Positions 8,346 through 19,800 of a stretch of 64,000 nt of DNA are shown piece after piece (the first letter of the stretch is position 1; each line of letters begins with the position of its first letter). Source of the DNA: a virus. The stretch is from the IMG/VR virus record IMGVR_UViG_3300006104_000013, positions 35,553 through 99,552 of that record, one strand, 5' to 3'. A program made the position numbers and the translations under genes. The notes under the pieces are model-generated. The model worked only from the letters and a program-made list of their open reading frames with translations, did not search any database and was not told where the DNA came from.

Positions 8346-8852
8346 ATGCTTAACGGCACCGACTACCACTTCAAGACTCCGAAGCCTGACAACGTCCGCA
8401 TCGCTACGAAGCTGGACGAACCCGCTTTGTTTGACCTCTTGTGGAACGGTCTCCACGACTCCAACGACATGGGCTATGGCCGCTCTCACCGCAAGGTGTG
8501 GGAGCATATCAATGCGACCTGCCGTGGCGAGAAGGGGATTGCCGGAGTCATCTATGAAGGCCCCAAGATGGTGGCCAGCGTTGGCATCGTTGCATCCCAG
8601 TTTTGGTATTCGGACGTCTGGTTTCTGTCAGAGGTCTGGATGATTGTCCTCCCGGAATACCGGTCGAAGGGCTATGCCGATGATCTGTTCAATTTTGCCA
8701 AGTGGCACCGTGAGGACATGGAGCGGCTAACCGGTCAGGAATATGACCTGGAATGCTCTGTAATCAGTAACCGCCGTCTTGAGGCCAAGGAGCGTCTGTG
8801 GGCGACAAAGGGCCGGAAGATCGGCGCATCCTTTATGATCGATAGGGACTAA
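8346..8852 (+). CDS. GNAT-fold protein 2 (acetyltransferase-like)
   Basis: The protein has 168 residues from ATG 8346; an in-frame TTG lies directly before it. The GNAT motif A region reads VWMIVLPEYRSKGYADDLF, with the R-S-K-G-Y-A form of the acetyl-CoA-binding loop, so this copy looks more canonical than the upstream one. The first strand region (GIAGVIYEGPKMVASVGIV) fits as well. Pairs of such genes in virion cassettes have been seen in other podoviruses; whether the product enters the virion or modifies a host or phage protein is unknown. The 8251-8345 gap has no gene. Confidence 0.7.
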   Translation: MLNGTDYHFKTPKPDNVRIATKLDEPALFDLLWNGLHDSNDMGYGRSHRKVWEHINATCRGEKGIAGVIYEGPKMVASVGIVASQFWYSDVWFLSEVWMIVLPEYRSKGYADDLFNFAKWHREDMERLTGQEYDLECSVISNRRLEAKERLWATKGRKIGASFMIDRD

Positions 8853-8853
8853 A

Positions 8854-11800
8854 ATGGGAAAAGGCGGCGGCAGCGGTGGCGGCACAAACACGGTATCTCA
8901 ATCGGCTCCGCCGACAGCGGTCCTTAACGCATACCAATCGATTAATAATCAGGCCCAGGCCCAAGCGTCTGCTCCGCTGAATCAGTATGCCGGAGCGACG
9001 ATCGCCGGGTTCACCCCGCAGCAAATGCAGGGGTATCAGACCACACAGCAAGATCAGGGCGTCCAAAACCCCTATATCAACGCGGCTGCCCAGCTTTATG
9101 GCGACGTCGGCAACCAGATCAATGTACCCCAGTTCAGTGGGTATCAGGTCGGCCAGTATATGAGTCCGTACACCCAGAGCGTGGTGAATGCGACCGGTCA
9201 GCAGTTCGCAAATCAGAACGCCCAGCAAGATCAACAATTGCTCGGAAGCACGATTCAGCAAGGAGCCTTTGGTGGGGACCGCGAAGCGATCGCTCGGGCG
9301 GCACTGGCCGGACAGCAGCAGGTATCGCAGGCCCCGACGATTGCCGGACTCTACAATACCGGCTATGGCCAAGCCCTGAACGAGTTCAATAACCAGCAGA
9401 ACGTCAACGTCAACGCCCAGACGACGGGTGATTGGCTGGCGTCGAACGCCGCCGCCGGACTCTCTGGGCTTGGCAGCGCCGCCGCGAATGGGCTCTCCAC
9501 TCAGGCCGGAGCCCAGACTGCGGCCGGGGCACAGCAGCAGCAACTGAGCCAGGAACAACTCAACGTCCCATATCAGAACTTCGAGCAGGCCCAGGCATTC
9601 CCCTATCAACAGATCGGCTGGAATTCCAACATCGCCGAGTCGATGGGGGCTGGATCTGGCGGGACATCGACGACGTCGCAGCCGGGAGCATCTCTTGGTG
9701 CGACGATCGGCGCGTCAGCGATCGGTCTAGGCGGCATTGCCGGAGCCACTGGCGGCTTTGGTAACGGTGGCTGGCTCTATGATAACGGATCGAGTGCTGG
9801 CGGGCTATTGAATAGCGCAGGATCATCGATCGGCCAGGGATTGAGCAATATCGGCCTTGCAAAAGGTGGCGGGATTAAAGAATACCATGGGTTTGGCGGG
9901 ATGGCGGCGAGCGGCATCCCTGGCACCGGAAACGGCGACACGTCTGGATTCCTGGCTGATGGTGGTCGAGTCGGGCTGGCTGGTGGCGGCACAATGATGG
10001 CTGGCATGACCGGGCTCGGCAATATGAAGCAATACGGGACAAGCATGTCCACGAGTACCGGTCCTGGTCCAAGTGCAGGAGTCCAGCTCCAAAAGGCTGC
10101 CGGTGATATCGGGTCCATTAGAAATGCGTATGGTTTGGCCAATTCAATCTATCAAGGGGCAATCTCGAACCAGCTCGGACTTGACGCTGCCGGGAACGCC
10201 GTCGGTGCTGGATCTGCATGGACTGGAAGCACTGCTGGTTTGGGTGGGGCCAATATCGGCGAAGGCGTTGGACAGCTATCATCTGGGTTCACCAACATTG
10301 GTAGCTTCGGCGGGTCAGCGAGTGGCGTTGGAACCGCTGCCGAAGCGGCTGGAACTGCCGCAGAAACAGCCGGGACTGCGGCTGAAGCCGGAACAGCAGC
10401 GTCATCCATGGCTGGTGGTGCTGGAACTGTAAGCGAAGGGTTGGGTGAGTTCATCCCCCTTATTTTTGCGAAGGATGGCGGCCGGATTGGGCTGGCTGGT
10501 GGTGGATTGCCGACAACGCAGGGAACGACCGAGGACGGAGTGCCACAAGGTGGAACGGATGCAATCTCGCCGTTCATTCCGAACAACAGCAACCCGTTCA
10601 CCATCGTTGGGAAAAGCGCCTATGCCCCCCACGTCGGTGGCCACGGGGTCGGGATTCCTGCCCCACCGGCACCTACGCATCAAGACCCCATCAAGCAGGC
10701 AGTTGAAATGGCCAGCTCACTTGGGAAGGCGATCGGAAGCCAGAAAAATACTGGCGACGGCAAGCCGACTCCGGGAACACCGTGGAGCGGCAGCACAGCG
10801 AGTCTGACTGGGCAAAACACTGGCGATGGTGTCGCCCCTGGGTATGGCTCTCCCATGGGGGCACCGGGGCAGTCTCAGTTTACGAGCCCGGATCAACCGG
10901 CCCAGGGAGTTTCCCAAAATGCAGCCCCGGCGAACATGTCCAATGGATTTACGGGGCCGAGCACTCTCCCCGCCATTCCTGGCGTGAGCCAGACCTATAA
11001 AGAAGGCGGCCGGGTCGGACTCGCCAATGGCGGAAGCAACGCAGGCGTCAGCCAGGGGTGGAATGCCGGACAGGCACAAGGCGTTCAGACGCATGCTCCA
11101 GTGCAGCAGCAATATAGCGGATACCATCCCAGCATGGGATTCGGCGGTTGGGGAATGCCGCAATCTCAGCGGGGATACCAAATGCCGCAAGGCTATATGG
11201 GGTATCAAGCCCCAGCAGTTGGCGCGTCACCGTGGCTCTCTGGCTCTCTGGTGAACCAACGCGGAATCGCCATTCCGCAGCTTGAGACTGGTGGATATGG
11301 ACCTCAAGGGCAGAACCTGTATGGGTATGCGGCTCCGTCTAGGGCGAATTTGAATTCGTCTATGATGCAGAATTATGCAGCACCGAACACGGGAACTCTT
11401 CCGTATTACTCGACATCGTATGGTGTGCTGACCCCAGCATCGATCCACAATGGCGTTAGCCAGTACGCCTACAGCGCCCCGACAACAACATTGGTTGGCA
11501 AAGGGCAAAATGCCATTCCGCAACAGCCGATGAATGCAACGCCTTTTGGTGCTCCTGATGGGTCTACTGTCGGTCAGATTTCGCAGGCTGATATTTTTCG
11601 CGCCGAATTGAATGGAACAAGCGGTAACGCGAACCCGCTCGTCTATCAAAACGGAAATCCGATTGGTTGGCTCAACGGATCGAATTACCAGAAGGGCAAC
11701 CCTGGGCTTCAGGCGGACACGTCGCAATCCTCGTCTCCTGGCGGAAAGCTTTCTACCGGAGGCGCTGTTACGCCCTATGAGAAAATCCGTAAGAACCGTG

Positions 11801-13887
11801 ATACCGGAGGCTCGACCAATGCCGAACCGACTCCAGAACAACAGGTAACGGCAGGTCTTCAGAATGCCGGAGTCAAAGACGGCGACTCTCCGATGGTCCA
11901 AAATTACATGGACCAGTATAAGCAGATGCCGCTGAACCAGCTTTTGCAGATGGCCCAGCGCGTTCCCGCCGGGTCGGCGCAAGGGGCAATGATCCAGCAA
12001 GCTATTCTGATGCAGAAAATGAGGCCACAGCAGGCCCCGCAACCAGTTCAGCCCGGCCTTGCCGCAGCCATGGGGCCGCAAGCGCAGCAGCTCCGCACTG
12101 GTGGCCGCGCTGGATTCGCTCCGGGTGGACTGACAAAGCTTCCGTCGAGTGACGCCGTAGCTGATCTTGGAACTTTGCCGACGAGCGATCTGGTCGCTAA
12201 TGGGCAACAGGATCAGACTGTTCAACCGTCGCCGCAGCCATTTGTGCCAGCAACCGCCGATATGGCCGCCGGGTTATCCCGTCCGACTGTTGATTCCACA
12301 GAAAAAGCCGCCAAAGCCGCTCTTGTTGACCCTCGTGTCAACAAGGAAAAGGCTATTGCAACTGGAATTGCCCTAGGTTCTGCGAAGGAAGCTCAAGCTG
12401 AACAAGACGCCAAAGCGCCCTTGACGCCGAAGCCGTCAGCCCCGGTAAATCCAAATCAAACGGTATGGGATGCTCTCGGCCTTCCGAAGATCGGGACTGA
12501 CGAACCGGAGAGCACTGCGAGCAAGGCGATGGCTAATCCCCCTGTGCAGCCGCCATCCCCTCCTGCTAAATCTGGTCTTGGAGCGCCGCAGCAAACGTCG
12601 GCGGAATATGACCCCATGGCTGAAGACCGGGCGCGCGGGGTATATAAGATGCAAGATCCGGCCATCGATCGTATTGGGCATTTCCTGAAGGATTCATTGG
12701 GGCGCATTTATGGCGTTCCTGGTGCATCACCAGAATCTTCACCGACTCCGAGCCAGAAGGCATTGGCGCAAACAGCCCCAGTGCCTGCATCGACTGCTCC
12801 TGCGCCTAAAGCAGATTCACAACCGGCCCCAGCACCTCAACCTGGGCTCGGCCAAAAGGTTGACCCGACTCATTTGACGTTGGCGAATGGCCCAGCTTCG
12901 GCTACGGCCAAGAAAGATGTCTCTGGACTTAAGAAAGCTTCGCCGCAAGAAGTGGCAAAAGTGAACGCTGTCGATGCCGACAAGGTAAAGGTGGAGTCAT
13001 CTCCGACCACATCGACGTCAACGCCGCCGCCGATCCATCCGCTTGACTATACACCCGACAACCACACCGTTAACGCTAAGGACATGTACGACAAGTATGG
13101 ATCAAACGATCCTTTGTGGAGCGGGTTGCTGTCAGCCGCCGCCGCGATGGCCAACACCCATGGCGGAAGCCTACCTGCTGCAATTGGCCAGGGGGCTGTC
13201 TCCGGACTGGGTGCGTACAATAACCAGATGGCGGCCTATGCCCAGCAGGCCAAGGATGCGAACGACGCGACGGATAAGAAGAACCAAACCGCGTTGCGCG
13301 TGGCTGAAGCCAACCAAAAAACAGATATCGATAATACGACCGCAGCCCAACAGCAGCAGCGGATCGATATCGAAAAGGCAACACAAATCGAAACGGCGAA
13401 GAAGAACGCCGCCGAAATGAACAAACCTCAGATCGTCAATGTTGGGCAAGGTCTCGCCTTGGTAGTTCATCCAGATGGAACGTCTCAGACAGTGCGAGCT
13501 CAAGGATACGATACCAGCTTGGATAAAAGTGGAGGCAAAGATGCAACAACAGCCCTGATTACGACGGCGAACTACCTGAAGGCAGCCGATCAGAACTCAG
13601 GAAAGCCAATGAAATCAGACGATGAATATCTCCAGAGAGCCGCCATTCTCCAAGGGCATAAGCAGCCAGCTCCAGGCATGACGCTTGCTCAGGCGAACAC
13701 GGCCGCTCAGAAGGAAATTGATTCCGGTCTCGCGGTTAGCCCCGATGGAAAAGCTTTAAAAGGAGCTGATAGACTCGCGTGGAAAAAGAACAGAGTCGCT
13801 GAATTGACCGCATCGTCCTCGCCAGTTTCAACTCCGTCTGGTACAAACCAACCGACAAAGACCATCAGCTTCAGCGATTGGAAATAG
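8854..13887 (+). CDS. Large Gly/Gln/Ala-rich virion protein (possible ejection protein), 1677 aa
   Basis: Residues 1-250 are Gln- and Asn-rich (MGKGGGSGGG start, QQMQGYQTTQQDQG). The middle is Gly-rich, with four copies of a basic motif of the form (D/E)GGR(V/I)GLAxGG at about residues 368, 541, 717 and, degenerate, 1083 (TGGRAGFAPGG). The C-terminal 250 residues contain a coiled-coil stretch (ANDATDKKNQTALRVAEANQ) after an Ala/Gly-rich helical segment. No enzyme motif is visible. Size, composition and place before the giant polyvalent gene suggest an internal or ejected virion protein. It starts one base after the GNAT gene stop. Confidence 0.6.
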   Translation: MGKGGGSGGGTNTVSQSAPPTAVLNAYQSINNQAQAQASAPLNQYAGATIAGFTPQQMQGYQTTQQDQGVQNPYINAAAQLYGDVGNQINVPQFSGYQVGQYMSPYTQSVVNATGQQFANQNAQQDQQLLGSTIQQGAFGGDREAIARAALAGQQQVSQAPTIAGLYNTGYGQALNEFNNQQNVNVNAQTTGDWLASNAAAGLSGLGSAAANGLSTQAGAQTAAGAQQQQLSQEQLNVPYQNFEQAQAFPYQQIGWNSNIAESMGAGSGGTSTTSQPGASLGATIGASAIGLGGIAGATGGFGNGGWLYDNGSSAGGLLNSAGSSIGQGLSNIGLAKGGGIKEYHGFGGMAASGIPGTGNGDTSGFLADGGRVGLAGGGTMMAGMTGLGNMKQYGTSMSTSTGPGPSAGVQLQKAAGDIGSIRNAYGLANSIYQGAISNQLGLDAAGNAVGAGSAWTGSTAGLGGANIGEGVGQLSSGFTNIGSFGGSASGVGTAAEAAGTAAETAGTAAEAGTAASSMAGGAGTVSEGLGEFIPLIFAKDGGRIGLAGGGLPTTQGTTEDGVPQGGTDAISPFIPNNSNPFTIVGKSAYAPHVGGHGVGIPAPPAPTHQDPIKQAVEMASSLGKAIGSQKNTGDGKPTPGTPWSGSTASLTGQNTGDGVAPGYGSPMGAPGQSQFTSPDQPAQGVSQNAAPANMSNGFTGPSTLPAIPGVSQTYKEGGRVGLANGGSNAGVSQGWNAGQAQGVQTHAPVQQQYSGYHPSMGFGGWGMPQSQRGYQMPQGYMGYQAPAVGASPWLSGSLVNQRGIAIPQLETGGYGPQGQNLYGYAAPSRANLNSSMMQNYAAPNTGTLPYYSTSYGVLTPASIHNGVSQYAYSAPTTTLVGKGQNAIPQQPMNATPFGAPDGSTVGQISQADIFRAELNGTSGNANPLVYQNGNPIGWLNGSNYQKGNPGLQADTSQSSSPGGKLSTGGAVTPYEKIRKNRDTGGSTNAEPTPEQQVTAGLQNAGVKDGDSPMVQNYMDQYKQMPLNQLLQMAQRVPAGSAQGAMIQQAILMQKMRPQQAPQPVQPGLAAAMGPQAQQLRTGGRAGFAPGGLTKLPSSDAVADLGTLPTSDLVANGQQDQTVQPSPQPFVPATADMAAGLSRPTVDSTEKAAKAALVDPRVNKEKAIATGIALGSAKEAQAEQDAKAPLTPKPSAPVNPNQTVWDALGLPKIGTDEPESTASKAMANPPVQPPSPPAKSGLGAPQQTSAEYDPMAEDRARGVYKMQDPAIDRIGHFLKDSLGRIYGVPGASPESSPTPSQKALAQTAPVPASTAPAPKADSQPAPAPQPGLGQKVDPTHLTLANGPASATAKKDVSGLKKASPQEVAKVNAVDADKVKVESSPTTSTSTPPPIHPLDYTPDNHTVNAKDMYDKYGSNDPLWSGLLSAAAAMANTHGGSLPAAIGQGAVSGLGAYNNQMAAYAQQAKDANDATDKKNQTALRVAEANQKTDIDNTTAAQQQQRIDIEKATQIETAKKNAAEMNKPQIVNVGQGLALVVHPDGTSQTVRAQGYDTSLDKSGGKDATTALITTANYLKAADQNSGKPMKSDDEYLQRAAILQGHKQPAPGMTLAQANTAAQKEIDSGLAVSPDGKALKGADRLAWKKNRVAELTASSSPVSTPSGTNQPTKTISFSDWK

Positions 13888-13889
13888 AC

Positions 13890-16800
13890 ATGGATGTCAC
13901 AATGCCGGACGGTACTGTTGTTAACAACGTGCCTGATGATATGAGTAAATCCGACTTTGTCGCTAAAGCTAAAGCAAATGGGGCATGGAATCCTTCCTGG
14001 GATGCCCCGCAGAAATCGCAGAATCCAGGCAGTGATGATCAGCCGGGAATCCTCGAATCTGGCCTCAAAGGATTTGCCAAGGGCGTTATCGGATCGGCCA
14101 AGAGTCTGAAGACGACGGCTGTCGGTGACGCCCTGCATCCTGAGAATGACGCCCCAGAGGGTGAGCCGGACTCTGTCGATAAGTTGATGGCCGATCCTAA
14201 CTGGTGGCACCATGGCGCTGGCTGGGCGGCAAAGATCGGCGCTGGCCTCGGCGGCGTTGCTCCCGGCATGGGTGCAGCAGCACTTGCCTCCGCCCCGTTC
14301 GGCGGACCAGAAGACCCTCTCGGCGCGGCCGCTGGTACGGCGGCATGGGCCGGTGTTTCGGCTATGCAGGAATTGCCTGAAGCGTATCGGAGGAACCTCA
14401 AGAACGGGGATGACGCTGAAACGGCCTATAACAAGGCATGGAAGGACTCTGGGATCGCTGCGGCCACGGGCGCACTGATGAATATCGTTCCTGGCATGAA
14501 GGCATTTAAAGGCGCGGCAGATGCGACCGGAAAAATCTCTGCCGACGAAGCGGCAAAAGCCTATCTGAAAAATCTGGTGTTCCATACCTTTGGAACCGGC
14601 CCGGCCATGGGCGCGGCCCAAGACATTGCCCAAAGCGAGGTCGATACCGGAAAGGCCCCCGATGCCCAGGATCTGGCGCTGAATGCTGCTGTCATGGGTC
14701 TTACCGGCGGCGTTCAGGCGGCCATTCATCATGGTGTCGCCAAGGTGTTGCCTCAAAAAGCGGCAACAGAAGGGACCCCCAACAAGGAAGTCCCGCCACC
14801 TGCCACGACCGGTCACTATGTTGAACCGACTGTCACCGGTGGATTCCAGGTTTTTGGTCCGGACCAGCAGCCGGTTGCAAATGGATTGCACAAAACTGAA
14901 GACCTTGCAGCAGCCCATGCGAACAGCCTGAACGCGGCCGCCACAGAACCGGCCAATACACCAGTCGATCAAGCGGCAGCAGTCCAGCGGCAGGGGGATC
15001 AACAGCTCGAAGGGGCTTTGGCGCAAGAGACGGGGGACGAGCTTCCTCCCGACGTGCCGCCTGCCGTCCCAAATGGGCCGTCCCTTTCCGGTCTGAACAA
15101 GCCGAAAGAACCAACCGCAACAGGTGGTGACGAACAACAAACCGTCAGCGAGCCCAATGCGACTCTCTTGCACCAGCAAAAGCAGTTGCAGGACGGACTC
15201 CGCCCAGCCCAGTATTTCCCGAACGAAACGACTCCTCTACCTCTTCCAGATGGCATGCAGGAAGTAAAGACGGATCGCGGTGTATTCCATATCAACCCGA
15301 AGCTGACATCAGAGGAAGAAGTCCATCAGAAAGCGGCGGAAGGTCGAATCGGTGATCTGCTGAACCTCGGTCCCTACAATAAAGATGACATCAACAATCG
15401 TGTTGCCACCGGTGAGCAGCCGGTAGCCGTGACCGAACGTACGCCGGATGGGACCGAAGTCCGTGCCGCGCATGGAACGGGTCAGACGGCAGCCGAGCAG
15501 GCAGCTTATTTTGAACAGACCAAAACCCCTGGAAACACGATTGCCGTAGAACATCCGCTTGAAACGGTTGCGAAGCGCATCGAAAACGCCCAGGCAGCCC
15601 CCCCTGCCGAAAGCGAGTCGCCTCAGACCCCCGCCGCCCCCTCGGTGGAGTCTGGGGCGACGCCCCCCATTGACGAAAAGACTCCGGGAACGCGCAAAAA
15701 CCCGATCGACGTCAAGACGGCAGAAGATCTTCGCGCCGCAGAGGAAAACATTGATCACGAGCCGACTCCGGCTCAGAAAACGGCGTCGAATTACGAGCAC
15801 GGCCATATCCGCCTGCATGGACTCGATATTGGCCTAGAAAATGGTAAGGGCAGCAAGCGCACTGGCATCGGCGAAGATGGCCGCAAATGGACGGCGGCAA
15901 TGAAGGCGGCCTATGGCTACGTCAAAGGGACCATCGGCAAGGACAAGGACCATGTGGATGCTTTTATCGGCGACCATGTGGAGTCCGACAAGGCGTTCAT
16001 CATCGATCAAAAGAACTTGGCCACCGGTGAATTCGACGAGCACAAGGTCGTCCTTGGCGCACGGGATGAAGCGGAGGCCCACAAAATCTATGATGGGAGC
16101 TTTTCGGACGAGGAAGGTCCAGCCCGGCGCATGGCCACGACCGAAGTTCCCATCCATGATCTGAAAGAGTGGCTGGCCAATAAGTCGAAAACTCAGGAAG
16201 AAGCCGCTCCGCACTTCGCAGAAAAGGCCGAGATCGAGGCCGCAAAGGAAAAACTGAAGGCGGCGATATCTCGACATCCGGCTTCGACGATCTTTAAAAT
16301 TAAGGATGCGATCGCCGCTACAGGTCTCGATTCGGCGACAGCTCGATCCTTGCTGAAAGAGGTCGCCGAAGAGGCAGGACTGGAGAATAAAAGCGGGTCT
16401 TTCTTCACGTCAAAAGCCGGGGAAAAGTTGTCCGCCTTTTCCGCTGTTCCGAACCCACCGCGTCGTCTCAGCACTTGGATCAAATCCAAAGGCGGCATCA
16501 AAAATGAGGGGGAAGAGCTGACGAATGCCATTAGGCAGCGCCCAGGACTTGTGAACAACAAGACTGGAATGACGCACGAAGATGCTGCTTTGGCGGCATG
16601 GCAGGCAGGATATTTCCCCGAACACGGCAGCCCCAAGGAAGACGGGACTCCTCCAGATATTTCCGCCTTTCTCAAGCGCCTCGATGAAGACATCAGGGGA
16701 AATAAGCAGTTTTCCGAGCATGACACGGAAGAGCTTGAAGCGTTTAACGATGCAATCTCCCGCAACGAGGAAATCTCAAAGCTTGCCGACGAGCATGATA

Positions 16801-19800
16801 TTCCAACTAGCGGGTTAACACAGGCGGAGTTTTATGATAAGCTCCGTGAATCAATGTCGTTGCGGGATATGGCTCGTCTCCAAAAGGAACAAGAGGATTC
16901 GCATCTGGCGGCGATGGCCGAGGCTGAAGCTAGGCAGAAAGAATGGATGGATCAACGGGGTGAAGCCTGGGAGCCCGATTGGGAGCCGAAGGGGCGACCC
17001 CGGACACTGAAGGATTTACAAGATGAGTATGAGCGAGAGGAGCTTGCTAGAAGGGCGTCTGAAGGCGAAGGCTCTCCTGACGCATCCGAGTCCGGAAGTT
17101 CGGACGCAAGCGAAGAAGGCGCTGGATCACGCGAACGTAGCTCTGGGGATCAGGGCGGCAATGAAGACCTCCGAAACAAAAGCATCGGAGACGCCATCGG
17201 ATTAACGTCTGAAGCGATTGCAGCAGCGGATAAAGCCGCCAAAGCAGAGGCAGACAAGGCATCAAAACTAGAGCAGCACAAGCTGGAGAAATCCCAGTCT
17301 AAACTGCGGAAGAGTGGGCAAAAGAGCGCAGAGTCGCAGAAGGACGGGTTGTTTGCAAAGGCTGCTGAAGGCGACCAAGGGGACCTCTTAAGCCAGCCGA
17401 AGCCAAAAGCGGAATGGGGAAGTGCCAATAAGCTCGTTTCTACAGAACGTGCAGAAGCGATCCGAGAGGCTCTCCGAGCAAAGATGCGGTCCCAGATCAG
17501 CTCAGGTCTTGACCCAGAGACGATCATGCTTGGAACCGAACTTGCCGTCTATCATATCGAAGCCGGGGCTCGGTCATTTGCTGATTTTGCAGGACGGATG
17601 ATCGCCGACTTAGGAGACAAGATCCGTCCGTTCTTAAAGATGTGGTATAACGCTGCGCGGGATTATCCCGGCATGGATGACACAGGAATGACCCCCTATG
17701 AGGAGGTCAGGAAGTTTGATCATAATGGAGAGTTCAATGTACCAGACCTATCCGGAGATTTGGAACGAGATAGCGGAAACGCAGAAATTGGCGACTCCGT
17801 GGGCAAACCGGATGTTCAATCTAAAGGGGATAGAGCAACACAAGGCTCTGGACGCGGAGACGAACGAGCTGAAGAAGGAAGGGTACGGCCTGACAGTGAT
17901 ATCGGCATTTCACCAGATGGCACCGCTTCTGTGGGAGAGGGTGGCGATAGCGAAGTTCAAGCAGAAGCATCCGGGGCTCGACAACGCGCTGCCGAACGTG
18001 GAGGACAGCCAGGAGGCTACGATGTTGGCGAGCATGGACCGGCCATTATCCACATTGGAGCAGAGTCAGTTGGTAAAACTGCTGGAGACTCCCCGGAATT
18101 AGCCAAAAAGGAAGCGGCACAGGCCAAGGCCAATAAGCTTGAGGTAAAGCCAGGACTGAACAATATCAGGGAAACCCTCCCGTACCTGCTGCCTGGGCAA
18201 CATGACGACATCCACAAGGCCGAACAGCGTTTCGCTAAACCAGACGGCCACGGTATGTTGTTCTCTAATGGCACCGGGACAGGTAAGACCTTTACTGGCG
18301 GTGGCATCATTGCTCGTTTCGTCCGTCAAGGAAAAGGCGACATCCTGATTGTCGCCCCGTCGCAAGGCATTGTGGCTGATTGGCAAAAAGCCCTGGCGAA
18401 AATTGGCATTGAATCCTCCGTTCTTGAATCGACGACAACCGCTGGGAAAGGTGTTGTTCTGGCGACGTATGCCAATCTTGGGGAAAACCGTCATTTGGCC
18501 GATCGCAACTGGCATTTAGTTGTTGCTGATGAGTCCCAGAAATTGATGGCCAATGAAAACGGGGAGCCAACGGGAGCCCTAAATCATTTTCGTGCGATCA
18601 CAAATCATCCAGATGGCCTTTCTACCAAGGCCAATATGCAATTGCGCGACTTGAATGACCGTCTTGACGAAGTGACTGCAATAGCGCAGGGAAAGAAGCC
18701 ACCGACTCCGGAAATGTCGCGGGAAAAAGCTTCCGAGCTAAGTTCTGAGTTGAATAGAGAACTTAACAAAAAACGTAACGACCTCATTGATAAGTTCAGC
18801 CAAGAACCGCGATCTAAAGCTGTCTTCCTTTCTGCCACGCCACTCCCTTACGTAAAAGCTATTGATTACGCAAATGGATACCTGTTCCACTATCCAAAGG
18901 TGGAAAAGACCGGAGCCTACAATCAGGCCGACGGACGAGGCCAGTTTCTGATGGAGAACTTCGGCTATCGGATGCGCACCGGAAAGTTGACCGAACCCGA
19001 TTCCAATGTCGATTCAGGGATCATGGAACGCGCCTTCCATGAGAAGCTCAAACGCGAAGGGTCTCTCTCCACCCGCCGTTTGGACGTCGATGCGGATTAC
19101 GATCGCAAATTCGTCCTCGTGAATGATGCCGTAGGCCATAAAATTGACTCTTTGATGGAATTCCTACGGGAAGCCGATAACGGCAAGTTTAGGCATATCG
19201 CCGAGATCGTGAATGAGAACTTCGACTATCTGAGCAGAATGCGGCTGCTTGAGGCGATCAAAGCCAATCATTTCGTGCCAATCATAAAAAAACATATCGA
19301 GATGGGGCGCAAGGTCGTCGTCTTCCATGATTATAATGAGGGCGGCGGTATGAATCCGTTCGACCTATCGAATGTGCCTAATGCGGAAGTTCCGCTGCGG
19401 GTCAACGGTAAGGACGAAATGGTGAATTTGCAGGATTTGGCCAGAGAGTTCCATGATCGGAATCCGGAAGCCAAGAAGATGGACTTCTCGCAGTTTAAGG
19501 CTCCTATCGAGACAATGCGGGACGCATTTCCTGCTGCCCTCTTTTATAACGGCAATGTCCCTGAAAAGGCCCGCGCTCAAGCTAAGATGTTGTTCAATCA
19601 AGATGGCAGCGGCCGAGACATCATCGTTGTCAATTCTGCCGCCGGTGAAGCCGGAATCAGCCTGCATGACACCACGGGCGCACATCAGCGTGTTCTGATC
19701 AATCTGGGGATGCCGATTAAGCCGACCACGGCCATTCAGGAAGAAGGCCGGATCTATCGCACCGGGCAGGTGACGGACGCTCTCTTCCGCTACGGAAACA

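Noticed and set aside
11227-12225. A 332-codon minus-strand frame in the large Gly-rich gene
   Set aside because: Arg-, Ile- and Leu-rich reverse translation of repeats; no domain pattern.
13707-15179. A 490-codon minus-strand frame over the start of the giant gene
   Set aside because: No motif, atypical composition, and it spans two clear + genes; judged a compositional shadow.
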